12,500 bases of DNA from Halocaridina rubra (lineage: Eukaryota; Arthropoda; Malacostraca; Decapoda; Atyidae): positions 1-12,500 of the forward strand of contig JAXCGZ010016287.1 of the NCBI GenBank assembly GCA_037179515.1, read 5' to 3'. Shown here piece after piece: positions 1 to 8,769 of this stretch. The position numbers and the translations under genes were made by a program. Within the stretch, counting starts at the first letter, position 1, and each line of letters starts with the position of its first letter. The notes under the pieces are model-generated. The model was not told the DNA's origin and made no database searches. It was given only the letters and a program-made list of their open reading frames with translations.

Positions 1-269
1 GAATGGTACAAATATGTGTGTGTGTGTGTGTTTTAAAAGAACATGGGAAAGAAAGAAAGAGTTGGTGTGAAAGTATTTAGACATTTTTGTCTTATTTTCT
101 ATAATTGATCTGTATTCTTGTACTAACGCCTTCTCATTAACAAGGCTACCCACAAATACAAAGAGCGATACTCGCGCACACACTCACGAACGTGTGCAGC
201 TGTTGCATATGCTATGACCTTCTTCCCATGAGACTATTTAGACAAAAGACCATCGAAAGTTCCTCTTCA

Positions 270-271
<2 letters not shown>

Positions 272-349
<78 letters not shown>
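272..349. repeat. (AT)n microsatellite
   Basis: This is an uninterrupted AT dinucleotide array of about 39 units in otherwise ordinary AT-rich DNA. The apparent Tyr-Ile open frames across it are products of the repeat and not genes. The array is self-complementary and could form cruciform or hairpin structures. Its length in an assembly is likely to be approximate. Confidence 0.97.
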
Positions 350-352
<3 letters not shown>

Positions 353-427
353 TTTGCCTCTAAAATATGATAGTATTTACTTCATCATCCTTTGAATAGT
401 GAATTTAGTCTGATGACGATGATCCAT

Positions 428-444
428 AATTATTATTATTGTTA

Positions 445-507
<63 letters not shown>

Positions 508-508
508 C
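428..508. repeat. (ATT)n microsatellite, slightly interrupted
   Basis: ATT trinucleotide repeats with a few interruptions near the left end, where a G and extra Ts break the phase around 440-450. The array is followed by a 9-bp inverted repeat and then a second ATT array, so the two may be one array split by a small unrelated spacer. The poly-Ile and poly-Leu frames here are artefacts. Confidence 0.95.
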
Positions 509-510
509 AT

Positions 511-531
511 TAAAATTTATTGTAAATTTTA
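511..531. repeat. Small perfect inverted repeat between two ATT arrays
   Basis: TAAAATTTA at 511-519 and its exact reverse complement at 523-531 are separated by a 3-nt loop (TTG). It sits exactly between the two ATT arrays. It may be a fold-back formed by repeat instability or a chance AT-rich palindrome; no function is claimed. Confidence 0.6.
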
Positions 532-539
532 TTATTATA

Positions 540-609
<70 letters not shown>
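532..609. repeat. (ATT)n microsatellite
   Basis: Second ATT array, nearly perfect for about 70 bp apart from a short irregular start. It has the same unit and strand phase as the 428-508 array, which fits a single ancestral array that was interrupted. Confidence 0.95.
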
Positions 610-670
610 TGAACGATATATTACTAAGTGCATTCTGCAAATTAAGTAATATTCTTTAAATTGTTTAGAG

Positions 671-1810
<1,140 letters not shown>

Positions 1811-1902
<92 letters not shown>

Positions 1903-1914
1903 GTGTGTGTGTGT
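1811..1914. repeat. Compound (AT)n-(GT)n microsatellite
   Basis: A perfect AT array of about 88 bp runs into about 7 GT units after a short AAGG junction (1897-1900). Compound arrays of this kind usually arise by a point change at an array edge followed by expansion of the new unit. Confidence 0.95.
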
Positions 1915-2211
1915 GGATATCGATAGATAGAGAGTGAGGGAAAGAAAGAATGAATAAGCAATGCTTTGCACCTCACATAATATACGAAGAATGAAAAATA
2001 AAGAACAAATCCCTTCAATAATATGGAACAATTGCTACTACCAGGTGAGAGCAAGTAATTACATTGTCTGTCGGTGGCATTTTATAGCTCTGATTACGAG
2101 GGCATTTAGGGTAATAGTTCCAAAAGGACTCGCTTGCAGTCCCTCTCTCCCCTGACGTGTATTTACGGTATAGTTTTCCAAGGATCAACCCGCTATCGTC
2201 GGCTCCAGTAA
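1915..2211. other. Unique-looking intergenic DNA, no gene seen
   Basis: About 300 bp of mixed-composition sequence between the AT/GT and CT arrays. It has a short purine-rich stretch (around 1925-1952) next to the GT array. No coding, RNA or transposon feature is supported. Confidence 0.5.
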
Positions 2212-2329
<118 letters not shown>

Positions 2330-2948
2330 TAAGCGGAAGTAAAATATTATCCCTCCATTTTTATCCATTGCACCTACGCCAATGAAAATTTTCACGTACA
2401 ATCACATTGCGAAACAAAATAATAATAATCATCATCATCAAACTTTTTTTTTATCATCATTTCTACTGAATGAGAGTCAGATTATCAGATAATTGGACCC
2501 CGATTCCTGGCAAGTATTAATATAGCTATAAATGCAGTTGGAATTCTCATATTTCCTATCTATTGAACGAGCGTGTTAATACCCATAAATGTAATTGCAA
2601 TATCTAGTCCGAATTATCTTTAGCTAAAATATGCTTATTACAAATAGAAACTTCATTAATTTCTACCATCATATCCCTTCCTTTTCTGCAAAGCTCATTT
2701 ATGTATTCATAAAACTCCTGACGGTATTAATTGTGTCCTTGTAACGATCCAATTTGGTGTGTTTACAGTTCAATATCAAAAGAGTTTTGGTCCATTGTCG
2801 ATGAACAGATTGAAGAGGCTCCATTGAGGAGGCATTACCTTTGAACAGACAGGGAGTAATTTAGTTCAAAGAGAATTCTAAAGGGGGATGAATACCTTCC
2901 AAGAACTCTTCCTTTTTCTATTTTTTGTGTTGTCAATCATGGTATATC
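2330..2948. other. AT-rich intergenic DNA, no gene seen
   Basis: About 620 bp with a small AAT/ATC simple stretch near 2419-2440 and otherwise non-repetitive AT-rich sequence. No protein-like frame, RNA gene or mobile-element hallmark is visible. Confidence 0.55.
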
Positions 2949-3105
<157 letters not shown>

Positions 3106-3313
3106 TCTGTTTTATTACAGGAACTCCTCTTAGGTTTTGTCTAATAAGCCATGCATTGGGCCATCGGGACTTTTCTGTGAGAGGCTTTTGTATTATCCTG
3201 CTTTAATGCTAAAAATCCTGGCACTGGCCTTTTTATACGTTTTTCTTTCATGTTAAGCATGTGTTGTAAAGCGAAAATAACATATGGGTTGATAACATAA
3301 TTCTAAAATTAGG

Positions 3314-3328
3314 GTTTTAGATAGCCTA
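3314..3328 (+). repeat. Left copy of imperfect direct repeat (candidate TSD)
   Basis: GTTTTAGATAGCCTA matches GTTTTGAGATAGCCTA at 3591-3606 with a single 1-nt indel. It brackets a 262-bp segment with an A/G-rich minus-strand end, as expected for the target-site duplication of a retroposed short element. Confidence 0.55.
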
Positions 3329-3590
3329 TTCTGTTCTTCTTCCTCTTCTTTGTCTTTAGGTTTGACCTATTTCTTAATGGAATTTACTGTTTCTTGCTCG
3401 ACTCTTTCCACCTCTTCCTGTTTAGCGTATCCTGTTCCCTTAGTCCATTATCCCGCTTATCATCTGTTATATTATCCTTCATTTCGGACCTACGGCCTTC
3501 CACCTACGGAGCCGTCCTTTGGACAAGGGCCCGTGCCAACATAAGGTTGGCTTTAATGATACGACCTTACTCTTCCTCTCCTTCCCTTCT
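3329..3590 (-). mobile_element. Candidate short retroposed element (SINE-like), unclassified
   Basis: A 262-bp segment is flanked by an imperfect direct repeat of 15-16 bp. Read on the minus strand, it ends in a purine-rich, A-rich tail (3329-3358) next to one repeat copy, which fits target-primed retroposition. It contains a GC-richer core at about 3486-3551 with a perfect 6-bp hairpin (GCCAAC at 3535-3540, GTTGGC at 3546-3551) and a repeated CCTACGG motif. I see no convincing Pol III box A and box B pair, so a tRNA origin is not claimed. The polypyrimidine run ending in TTTAG at 3359 resembles a 3' splice site on the plus strand, but that would follow simply from a purine-rich tail on the minus strand. 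It could also be a fragment of a larger repeat. Confidence 0.4.
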
Positions 3591-3606
3591 GTTTTGAGAT
3601 AGCCTA
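3591..3606 (+). repeat. Right copy of imperfect direct repeat (candidate TSD)
   Basis: GTTTTGAGATAGCCTA, partner of the copy at 3314-3328. It lies 21 bp before the TSD of the BEL/Pao element, so two insertions would sit nearly side by side. Confidence 0.55.
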
Positions 3607-3627
3607 ATATGAAATGTTAATTTGTAG

Positions 3628-3632
3628 GTTTA
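3628..3632 (+). repeat. 5-bp target-site duplication, left (GTTTA)
   Basis: GTTTA immediately precedes the left LTR and is repeated exactly after the right LTR at 9679-9683. A 5-bp duplication is within the range usual for BEL/Pao integrases. It fixes both element boundaries to the base. Confidence 0.85.
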
Positions 3633-3968
3633 TGTGATCTGCCTATCACACACAGTTCATTAGTTATACCTTGTGTGTGTTTTATTGTTATACCATAAGT
3701 AATATTGTGCATCTACCTACATGAATATATTCGTTTGAAAGACTATATTATAACAATCATTTATTTTGTCATTAATTTCATCATTTTCTCATGAATAAAT
3801 GGGATTTGTTTGTAAAGCTAATCTAAATCTTAGGAAATCCTTAATTATGTAAAATATGATAGAAATTATATACTTTTATTTTAGAATGTGATGCTCGTCT
3901 GATTTGTTTACAGAACGGACGAGGACTCTCTCTGAGGACAGCATCAGGTGATGACCTATTGTTAGAGA

Positions 3969-3995
3969 CTCGTAAAATTCGTGTAAATTTACGAG
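3969..3995. repeat. Hairpin and palindrome within LTR
   Basis: CTCGTAAA (3969-3976) pairs perfectly with TTTACGAG (3988-3995) over an 11-nt loop. Overlapping it, GTAAATTTAC (3983-3992) is a perfect 10-bp palindrome. The structure is retained in the right LTR at 9108-9134. It could be an RNA stem in the element transcript or a protein-binding palindrome; the sequence does not tell which. Confidence 0.5.
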
Positions 3996-4059
3996 CCTCC
4001 CATTTCGCCCCTTGGACTAGTGCTGTCGAATTTGTCAAGCAGTGACTGTTTCAATATTG

Positions 4060-4066
4060 TATAAAG
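4060..4066 (+). promoter_or_regulatory. Candidate TATA box of the LTR promoter
   Basis: TATAAAG in the middle of the LTR, repeated at 9199-9205 in the right LTR. The position is plausible for the U3/R transition of a 907-bp LTR, but no start site can be seen and TATA-like words are common in such AT-rich DNA. Confidence 0.3.
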
Positions 4067-4539
4067 TTTTTGGATTTTGAACAATTATTATTTCGTTATT
4101 GTGTTGTTTATTTTGATGTGTCCAGCAGTCGTGCCTGGAGCTATAACTCTTTGTTATTTTTTTAAAATGTAACCTTTTCTTTTGGGCTGAAATATTGCTC
4201 CATTATAATATTAAGTTTTTTTCAATATATTTTTATATTTTATTGATGAGTCTTTCATTTAAGCCTGGATTTATGCAGTGTTCAGTTAATATTATTTAGT
4301 GTATTTGTGTTATTAACCAGTGGGAGTTCTCCACGAACTATTAAGCAAACGTAACTCATGCCCTTCCCCTTTAGTACCGTACAGTTTGTCTTATATTTAA
4401 TTATAAGCCAGTAAGTTTTAGCCCAACTTTATTTGAAGTTGGTGGAGTAAATATTTTTGTGTACGGTACCCTGCAAAAAACTGAGAGTAGACTATTCATT
4501 GACCAGGTGAGAGCAGGCATTCTGGGAATAGTCACCACA

Positions 4540-4888
4540 TATTCTAGTTTTTTCTGGTCCTTCGAACCGGATGGTGCCTAGCCTAGCTAGCATACTTTAC
4601 TACATTTACTCAATGGAATTTGGAATAGGCTACCTTTGGTATTGTTTTTGAACTTTGATATTAAAACACTGCGCATAAATCCATGGCATATTTTTTTTGT
4701 GATATCACTGCTGATGTCGAATTCTTTAGTCCAAGGGAAGGTTTAGATTAGCTATTTGAATACATGCGTGTAATCAAGTGTACCTAGGATATAAGTATTA
4801 TAATCCTAGTGAATTTGGGTATTAGTTTAGTTTGGCCACCTAGCCAAAATTATTGTGATTTGTATAAGGTAAAGATTAATCCAGCAAG
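4540..4888 (+). other. 5' leader of the BEL/Pao element
   Basis: Untranslated leader between the left LTR and the gag ATG, about 350 bp. It holds the candidate primer-binding site near its start and several short upstream ATGs. The GGTAAAG at 4868-4874 resembles a 5' splice site, but no matching acceptor use can be shown. Confidence 0.7.
4555..4571 (+). promoter_or_regulatory. Candidate primer-binding site
   Basis: TGGTCCTTCGAACCGGA begins 15 bp after the left LTR. It opens with TGG, complementary to a tRNA 3' CCA. Its reverse complement contains GGTTCGAA, the conserved tRNA T-loop word. The T-loop lies too close to the CCA for a standard full-length tRNA 3' end, and the 15-bp gap from the LTR is wide. 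The primer identity is therefore unresolved. Confidence 0.45.
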
Positions 4889-5853
4889 ATGTCTTTACCA
4901 TCAATTGATGAAAGTAAAGCGTTTGAACTTTACAAGGTTGTAACCGACGATCTGACAGATATGCTCAGTTCTATAGAACATGACCTTAAAGCGTCTCCTC
5001 CACCATCCTTACGGTCGTTACAGTTTTCAGAAGCAGAACTTACAAAGTTGTACGAGTCCATTGATGTACATTGGACAGCTAGTCAAGATGCTATTGATAG
5101 TACCCAGCTTAGCCAAGTTTCTAGAGAGCACAGAACTCTGAAACGTAATGCCTATAAAGTGTTCATACAAATTAAGTCAGCTATAGATGATCATTTGTCC
5201 TTTGGTAGTCAAGCACAAGCTACAACTAGTCAAGCCCCTAGTCAGACAGTAGTACCTGCTAGACCCCTTCCACACCCTAAGTTGCCTGAGATTAAGATTC
5301 CTGAATTTGATGGTCAGTTGAGTCAGTGGAATTGTTTTTGGGATTCCTTTAGTAGTTTAATTGATAGTCGTCAAGACATTGACCCAGTATTGAAATTTAG
5401 CATGCTCAGATCTTATTTGAGAGGTAAAGCTTATAGAACCATTGAAGGTCTTCCCATAACTAGTGGTAATTACAGTATAGCATTAAGTTTGTTGAGAAAA
5501 AGCTTTGCCGACAATGACCTTTTGTTGCAACAATTACATTTAGACTTAATGAACATCAAACCCTCTGAACATAATTTAACTGAGTTGACTGAATTTCACT
5601 TAACATTTCAACGTTTGTTGATGCAAATAGAGGGTGTAACCCAAGTACCTTGTGATGACTACCTAATAAAAAACATACTTGCTAAGAAACTTAGTCCTAA
5701 AACTTTAGAGTACCTTTTTAATAAGTACAGTACTTATACTTTTACTATTACACAATTGAAGGATGGTATTGGACACCTTATCAAGGTCATGGAATGTTCT
5801 CGTATTCTCTCTGATCAGTCTAGGAATAAGCAAGTTTCACATTCTGATGCACA

Positions 5854-5871
5854 TTCCAAAACTAAAGTAGT
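5854..5871 (+). repeat. 18-bp target-site duplication of the SINE, copy 1
   Basis: TTCCAAAACTAAAGTAGT is repeated without change at 6071-6088. It is native gag coding sequence (SKTKVV) duplicated by the insertion. The length and perfection fit LINE-type target-primed retroposition. Confidence 0.93.
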
Positions 5872-6070
5872 TCCGGTTCCGGTTTTACGTCACGGACTCC
5901 CTTATCAACCAAGGGCTAGGACGGTTGCCTTCTTGCGAAGGACTTGTTTTGGCAAATGTAATCCTTACGCTGAGTGCATGCCTTTGCTAACCTCAGACCG
6001 TGACGGGGCGCGAACCCTCGACCTGACGCCTTAGAGTCGGAGACGCTACCGACTGAGCCACGGCGACTAC
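5872..6070 (-). mobile_element. tRNA-derived SINE inserted in gag, minus orientation
   Basis: A 199-bp insertion with perfect 18-bp TSDs. On the minus strand its 5' head carries a Pol III promoter: box A TGGCTCAGTCGG (6049-6060) and box B-like GGTTCGCGCCC (6006-6016), spaced as in a tRNA. Box B differs from the GGTTCGA consensus by a C after GGTTCG, and the anticodon arm does not fold cleanly, so I do not name the parent tRNA. The body (about 5885-5995) is unrelated to tRNA. The 3' end is a short CCGGAA-type repeat (AACCGGAACCGGA) rather than poly(A), suggesting a partner LINE that recognises a specific tail. Insertion plus TSD adds 217 bp (217 = 3x72+1), which shifts the gag frame. It is not a functional tRNA gene. 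Confidence 0.88.
6006..6060 (-). promoter_or_regulatory. Internal Pol III promoter (box A and box B) of the SINE
   Basis: On the minus strand, TGGCTCAGTCGG (box A, complement of 6049-6060) and GGTTCGCGCCC (box B-like, complement of 6006-6016) lie about 32 bp apart, as in tRNA genes. One mismatch to the box B consensus may weaken it. The promoter faces opposite to gag transcription. Confidence 0.75.
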
Positions 6071-6088
6071 TTCCAAAACTAAAGTAGT
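6071..6088 (+). repeat. 18-bp target-site duplication of the SINE, copy 2
   Basis: Exact copy of 5854-5871. The gag frame continues from here one phase away from the upstream part. Confidence 0.93.
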
Positions 6089-6359
6089 AACTAGTCAGAA
6101 TTCTAGTACAAATTCTAATCATAGGTTTAGTACAGTACCTAAACAAGTAGTTGTGTCCCAGACTCAAAATAAGCCTAATTCGTCATCTAGCAATTCATGT
6201 ACTTGGAACAAATCTTGTCTCTTTTGTAAGGATATTCATAATACTAAGTTTTGTTCTAATTACACAACTCATGAAGCCAGGAAGAACAGAGTTAGAGAGT
6301 TAGACCTATGTTTTGTGTGTATGCAGAAAGGCCATAGAGCCTCACAGTGTAGACTGTAG

Positions 6360-7214
6360 AGAGACGGCCGAGTGTAGAAATTGTAATGGCAAACATCATA
6401 CCTTCCTCTGCATGAAACTAACCAACCGTAGTACTGCAGTTAATCAAGTGTCAGTTGCATCTAATGCCCCAACAGTTATTAAAAATGGAACTAACCTTAA
6501 CAGTAACATTCCCACTAATCAAGTAGTAGTGGATGATAAGTTTAGAATCCTGTCAGGAAGAGATGACAGTGTCGCTAATTCTGTTCAAATAGATGTCCAG
6601 ACTAATAAGGTTCCACTTCCTTCAGTAGCACTTCCTACAGCAATTGTTAAGATTTCTGGTGCTGGGGTACGTGAAACAGTTAGGATGTTTTTAGATACCG
6701 GTGCTCAACGGTCTTTCATTCATTCTGCAGTAGTAAAGCGCCTTAAACTCAATCCAGTGTTTCGTATCTCACTAAAACTGACTTCATTTGGTAATCAAGC
6801 CGAAACATTTTGTGTGACGTCGTTCGTGTTGTAGTACGCATTGGTACACAACGTATTCCGATTTATGCTGTCGTCTATGATAAGGTTAACACTACGTTAT
6901 ATGTACCTGGCATTGCTAGTGTTGCAGAAACACTCACAAAAAAGGGGATCAAACTTGCAGATCCTAGCGTTGAGTCTGATGTGATTAGTGACATAAGTAT
7001 GGTAATTGGTGCAGATTACTATTCTAGATTTGTGACCAACCATACTTTCTATTCTGGAATTACACTTTTGTCTAGTCCAGCAGGTTTGATTATCTTTGGA
7101 CCTATGCCAAAGTGGGCAATTAGTTCTCAGTCAGTTAACACAGTTAATGGGCAACATGTGCTTTGTGCTCGTGTAGGAGTACAAACCCTTGAGTCCGAAG
7201 TTCAGAACCTTTGA
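6360..7214 (+). pseudogene. BEL/Pao aspartic protease (retropepsin / DUF1758-like) region, frameshifted
   Basis: Protease that would cleave the gag-pol polyprotein. The segment opens with a third cysteine/histidine knuckle (CRNCNGKHHTFLC), which normally follows directly on the gag knuckles in BEL/Pao, but here lies in a different frame from them. After a Ser/Thr/Asn-rich linker comes the active-site motif LDTGAQRSFI (catalytic Asp codon 6694-6696). The frame stops at TAG 6832-6834. The rest of the domain continues one phase over from about 6810, with VIGADYY (about 7000-7020) and an SPAGLIIFG segment, the usual second half of the family. It ends at TGA 7212-7214 in the same frame as the downstream RT, so that stop is a simple nonsense change. 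A single retropepsin Asp per chain implies a dimer, as in the family. Confidence 0.85.
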
Positions 7215-8489
7215 AATTTAGATGTTATTGATATTAAGAATGAAACTTTAACACCTGAGGAAGTACAATCAGTGAGTCATTTTGAGTCCACTTGCCAGAA
7301 GGCAGACAATCAGTATTTTGTGGAATTACCCTTTAAGGGCACTGAGAGACCAGCAACTAACTATAGAAGAGCTTATGGTCAGCTCATGTCACTAGCTAAA
7401 TCCTTTGCAACTCGTCCAGAACTTTATGGACAATACTCAGAGATTTTTAATGAGTACATTGAATTGGGATTCATTGAGAAAATTGATAACCCTTCAGTTA
7501 CAGACGGACTGACTCATTACTTGCCTCATCATCCAGTCTACAAGAATTCTCCTACCACTCCTATTAGAGTAGTGTTTAATGCTTCTAGTAGAGCTGATTC
7601 AAAATCAAAGAGTCTGAATGAATGTTTACTAACAGGCCCAAGCCTAACCCATAAACTTGTTGATTCACTCATTGAATTTCGTACTAACCCTGTAGCTGCT
7701 GTATCAGACATTTCCAAAGCCTTCCTACGTATAGGTATTTTGCCAAACTGCAGAGATTTCTGTAGATTCTTGTGGTTCGAGGATGAAACACTTCAGAAAA
7801 TAGTTACCTATAGATTTAAAGTAGTACTCCTTGGTACAACATCATCTCCCTTTTTGCTTCAGAAAACACTCACATATCACTTGGAGACACATTCACATCC
7901 AGTATCTAAGTCTCTGATCTCTCATTTCTATGTAGATAACTTTGTTTGTACCTATTCAGACTCTGAACAGTTAAAAACAGAGTATCCCATAGTAAATTCT
8001 ATTTTAGCAGAAGCCTCTATGCCATTACAAGGTTGGGTGAGCAATGATGTAAAATTTAATGATGAAGTTGGTGTTAATCATGACCAATTGGATCTGAATA
8101 ATGTAAATGTTTTAGGAATTTCTTGGAATGTTGTAAACGATGAAATCAAATTGTACTCCAGTAAGAAAGTGTGCAAGGAGGAGTGTGTGCATCATCAAAT
8201 CACCAAGAGATCAGTTGTATCTGTAATTGCTAGTGTATTTGACCCTTTAGGATTGTTATCATCAATCTTGATCAAGGGAAAGTTATTCATTTCAAAATTA
8301 TGGAGAAGTAAGTGTTCTTGGGATGAACCTTTGCCAGAACCTTTAGTACAAGACTTTTCAGTTATTTGCAGAGATTTGAATCAGGTGTCAACCATTCAAT
8401 ATCCTAGATTTGTAATTGTCCCTGGTGTATCAGATTTACACATATTTTGTGATTCATCTAAAGTAGCTTATGGATTAGGACAAATGTTG
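7215..8489 (+). pseudogene. pol: BEL/Pao reverse transcriptase with the start of RNase H
   Basis: Reverse transcriptase copying element RNA into DNA. The frame is continuous with the protease across a TGA at 7212-7214. An open stretch from the GTG at 7272 encodes about 406 residues of pol before the deletion junction. Visible motifs, numbered from the codon at 7272: PIRVVFNASS (98-106), motif A AVSDISKAF with Asp146, LLGTTSSPFLLQ (186-197), motif C YVDN (220-223, codons 7929-7940), GWVSN (254-258), VLGISW (280-285), then SVFDPLGLLS (321-330), typical of Pao elements. RNase H begins with HIFCDSSKVAYG (first catalytic Asp394) and is cut at about residue 406. The second Asp of the usual YxDD is Asn here. 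I cannot tell from one copy whether this is a family variant or a mutation. Confidence 0.9.
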
Positions 8490-8670
8490 TCAGGACTTAG
8501 GAAACAGTTTTGGATCTCTAAAGGTAGAATTATTGTGAAGAAAATATTAAAACCATGTATTTTGTGTAAAAAAGGCAGTTGGCAAGACGATCTTTGAACC
8601 AGTTCCCCCTCTTTTACCAGAGGAAAGAGTCAGATTTGTTAGACCTTTCAATTCAGTTGGAGTAGGATAG
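8490..8670 (+). pseudogene. Integrase remnant (end of zinc-binding region), core deleted
   Basis: Fused in frame to the truncated RNase H at about 8484-8492. The segment LRKQFWISKGR followed by CILC matches the second half of the HHCC zinc-binding region of BEL/Pao integrases; the two Cys are present and the two His are lost in the deletion. The frame runs out at TGA 8595-8597 after an A6 run (8568-8573). One phase over, the expected continuation is readable (IFEPVPPLLPEERV, then RPFNSVGVG) up to TAG 8668-8670. This is exactly where the catalytic DDE core should begin, so the core and C-terminal domain are absent. No integrase activity is possible. Confidence 0.82.
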
Positions 8671-8760
8671 GTTGTAAATGATGCCTTTGAATTTTCTGTT
8701 TTTGTTCTACACTTTATTATGCTTGTACATGTGATTTATTTAGCTTCCTACCCCTTTTTT
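8671..8760 (+). other. 3' untranslated part of the BEL/Pao element
   Basis: Ninety bases of T-rich, noncoding sequence between the integrase remnant and the polypurine tract. The coding remnant enters it abruptly, which marks the right edge of the second internal deletion. Confidence 0.65.
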
Positions 8761-8769
8761 GGGGGAAAG
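8761..8769 (+). promoter_or_regulatory. Polypurine tract
   Basis: GGGGGAAAG lies directly against the first base of the right LTR and is preceded by a CCCCTTTTTT run. An all-purine stretch in this position is the plus-strand primer for reverse transcription in LTR elements. Confidence 0.85.

Larger units (their letters stand above)
3633..4539 (+). repeat. Left (5') LTR
   Basis: A 907-bp repeat ending in TCACCACA, matched by the 909-bp copy at 8770-9678. Manual alignment gives about 8 substitutions plus a 3-bp deletion at its very start and a 1-bp indel near 3655. The right copy begins TGTGGTGA, the inverse of the terminal TCACCACA; the left copy reads TGTGATCT because three bases of that inverted repeat are lost. 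It contains a TATA-like motif (4060-4066) and a hairpin (3969-3995). The 65-codon minus-strand frame at 3841-4038 recurs in both LTRs only because the LTRs are copies; I do not call it a gene. Confidence 0.93.
4889..6359 (+). pseudogene. gag: BEL/Pao gag polyprotein region (DUF1759-like plus zinc knuckles), interrupted by a SINE
   Basis: Structural protein that would form the retrotransposon particle and bind its RNA. The ATG at 4889 has A at -3, a good eukaryotic context. Residues about 1-130 are a charged, partly helical N-terminus ending in a Pro/Ser/Thr/Gln linker. Residues 132-159 match the DUF1759 start pattern (LPEIKIPEFDG, then QWNCFWDSF), and the helical domain runs to about residue 305. 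After residue 327 a SINE insertion replaces the frame and a stop follows at 6032-6034. The native frame resumes one phase over at 6072 and carries two knuckles: CX2CX3HX4C beginning CLFCKDIH, and CX2CX4HX4C (CFVCMQKGHRASQC). It ends at TAG 6357-6359, where the next domain continues in another frame. BEL/Pao gag and pol normally share one frame, so this is a decayed copy. Confidence 0.88.

Noticed and set aside
3350..3597. Two plus-strand frames after a strong polypyrimidine-AG (possible 3' splice site at 3359), suggesting an exon
   Set aside because: The two frames overlap in different phases with no domain, and the polypyrimidine tract is better explained as the A/G-rich minus-strand tail of a short insertion.
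3841..4038. 65-codon minus-strand frame, repeated at 8980-9177 with one residue changed
   Set aside because: It lies inside the LTR, and its conservation is explained by the LTR duplication. No start context, domain or transcript evidence supports it.
5996..6067. A functional tRNA gene on the minus strand
   Set aside because: Box A is good, but box B deviates, the anticodon arm does not fold properly, and the sequence is part of a 199-bp insertion with TSDs. It is a SINE head.
5916..6167. Minus-strand frame across the SINE
   Set aside because: It reads through a tRNA-derived sequence and the opposite strand of gag; its composition comes from the SINE.
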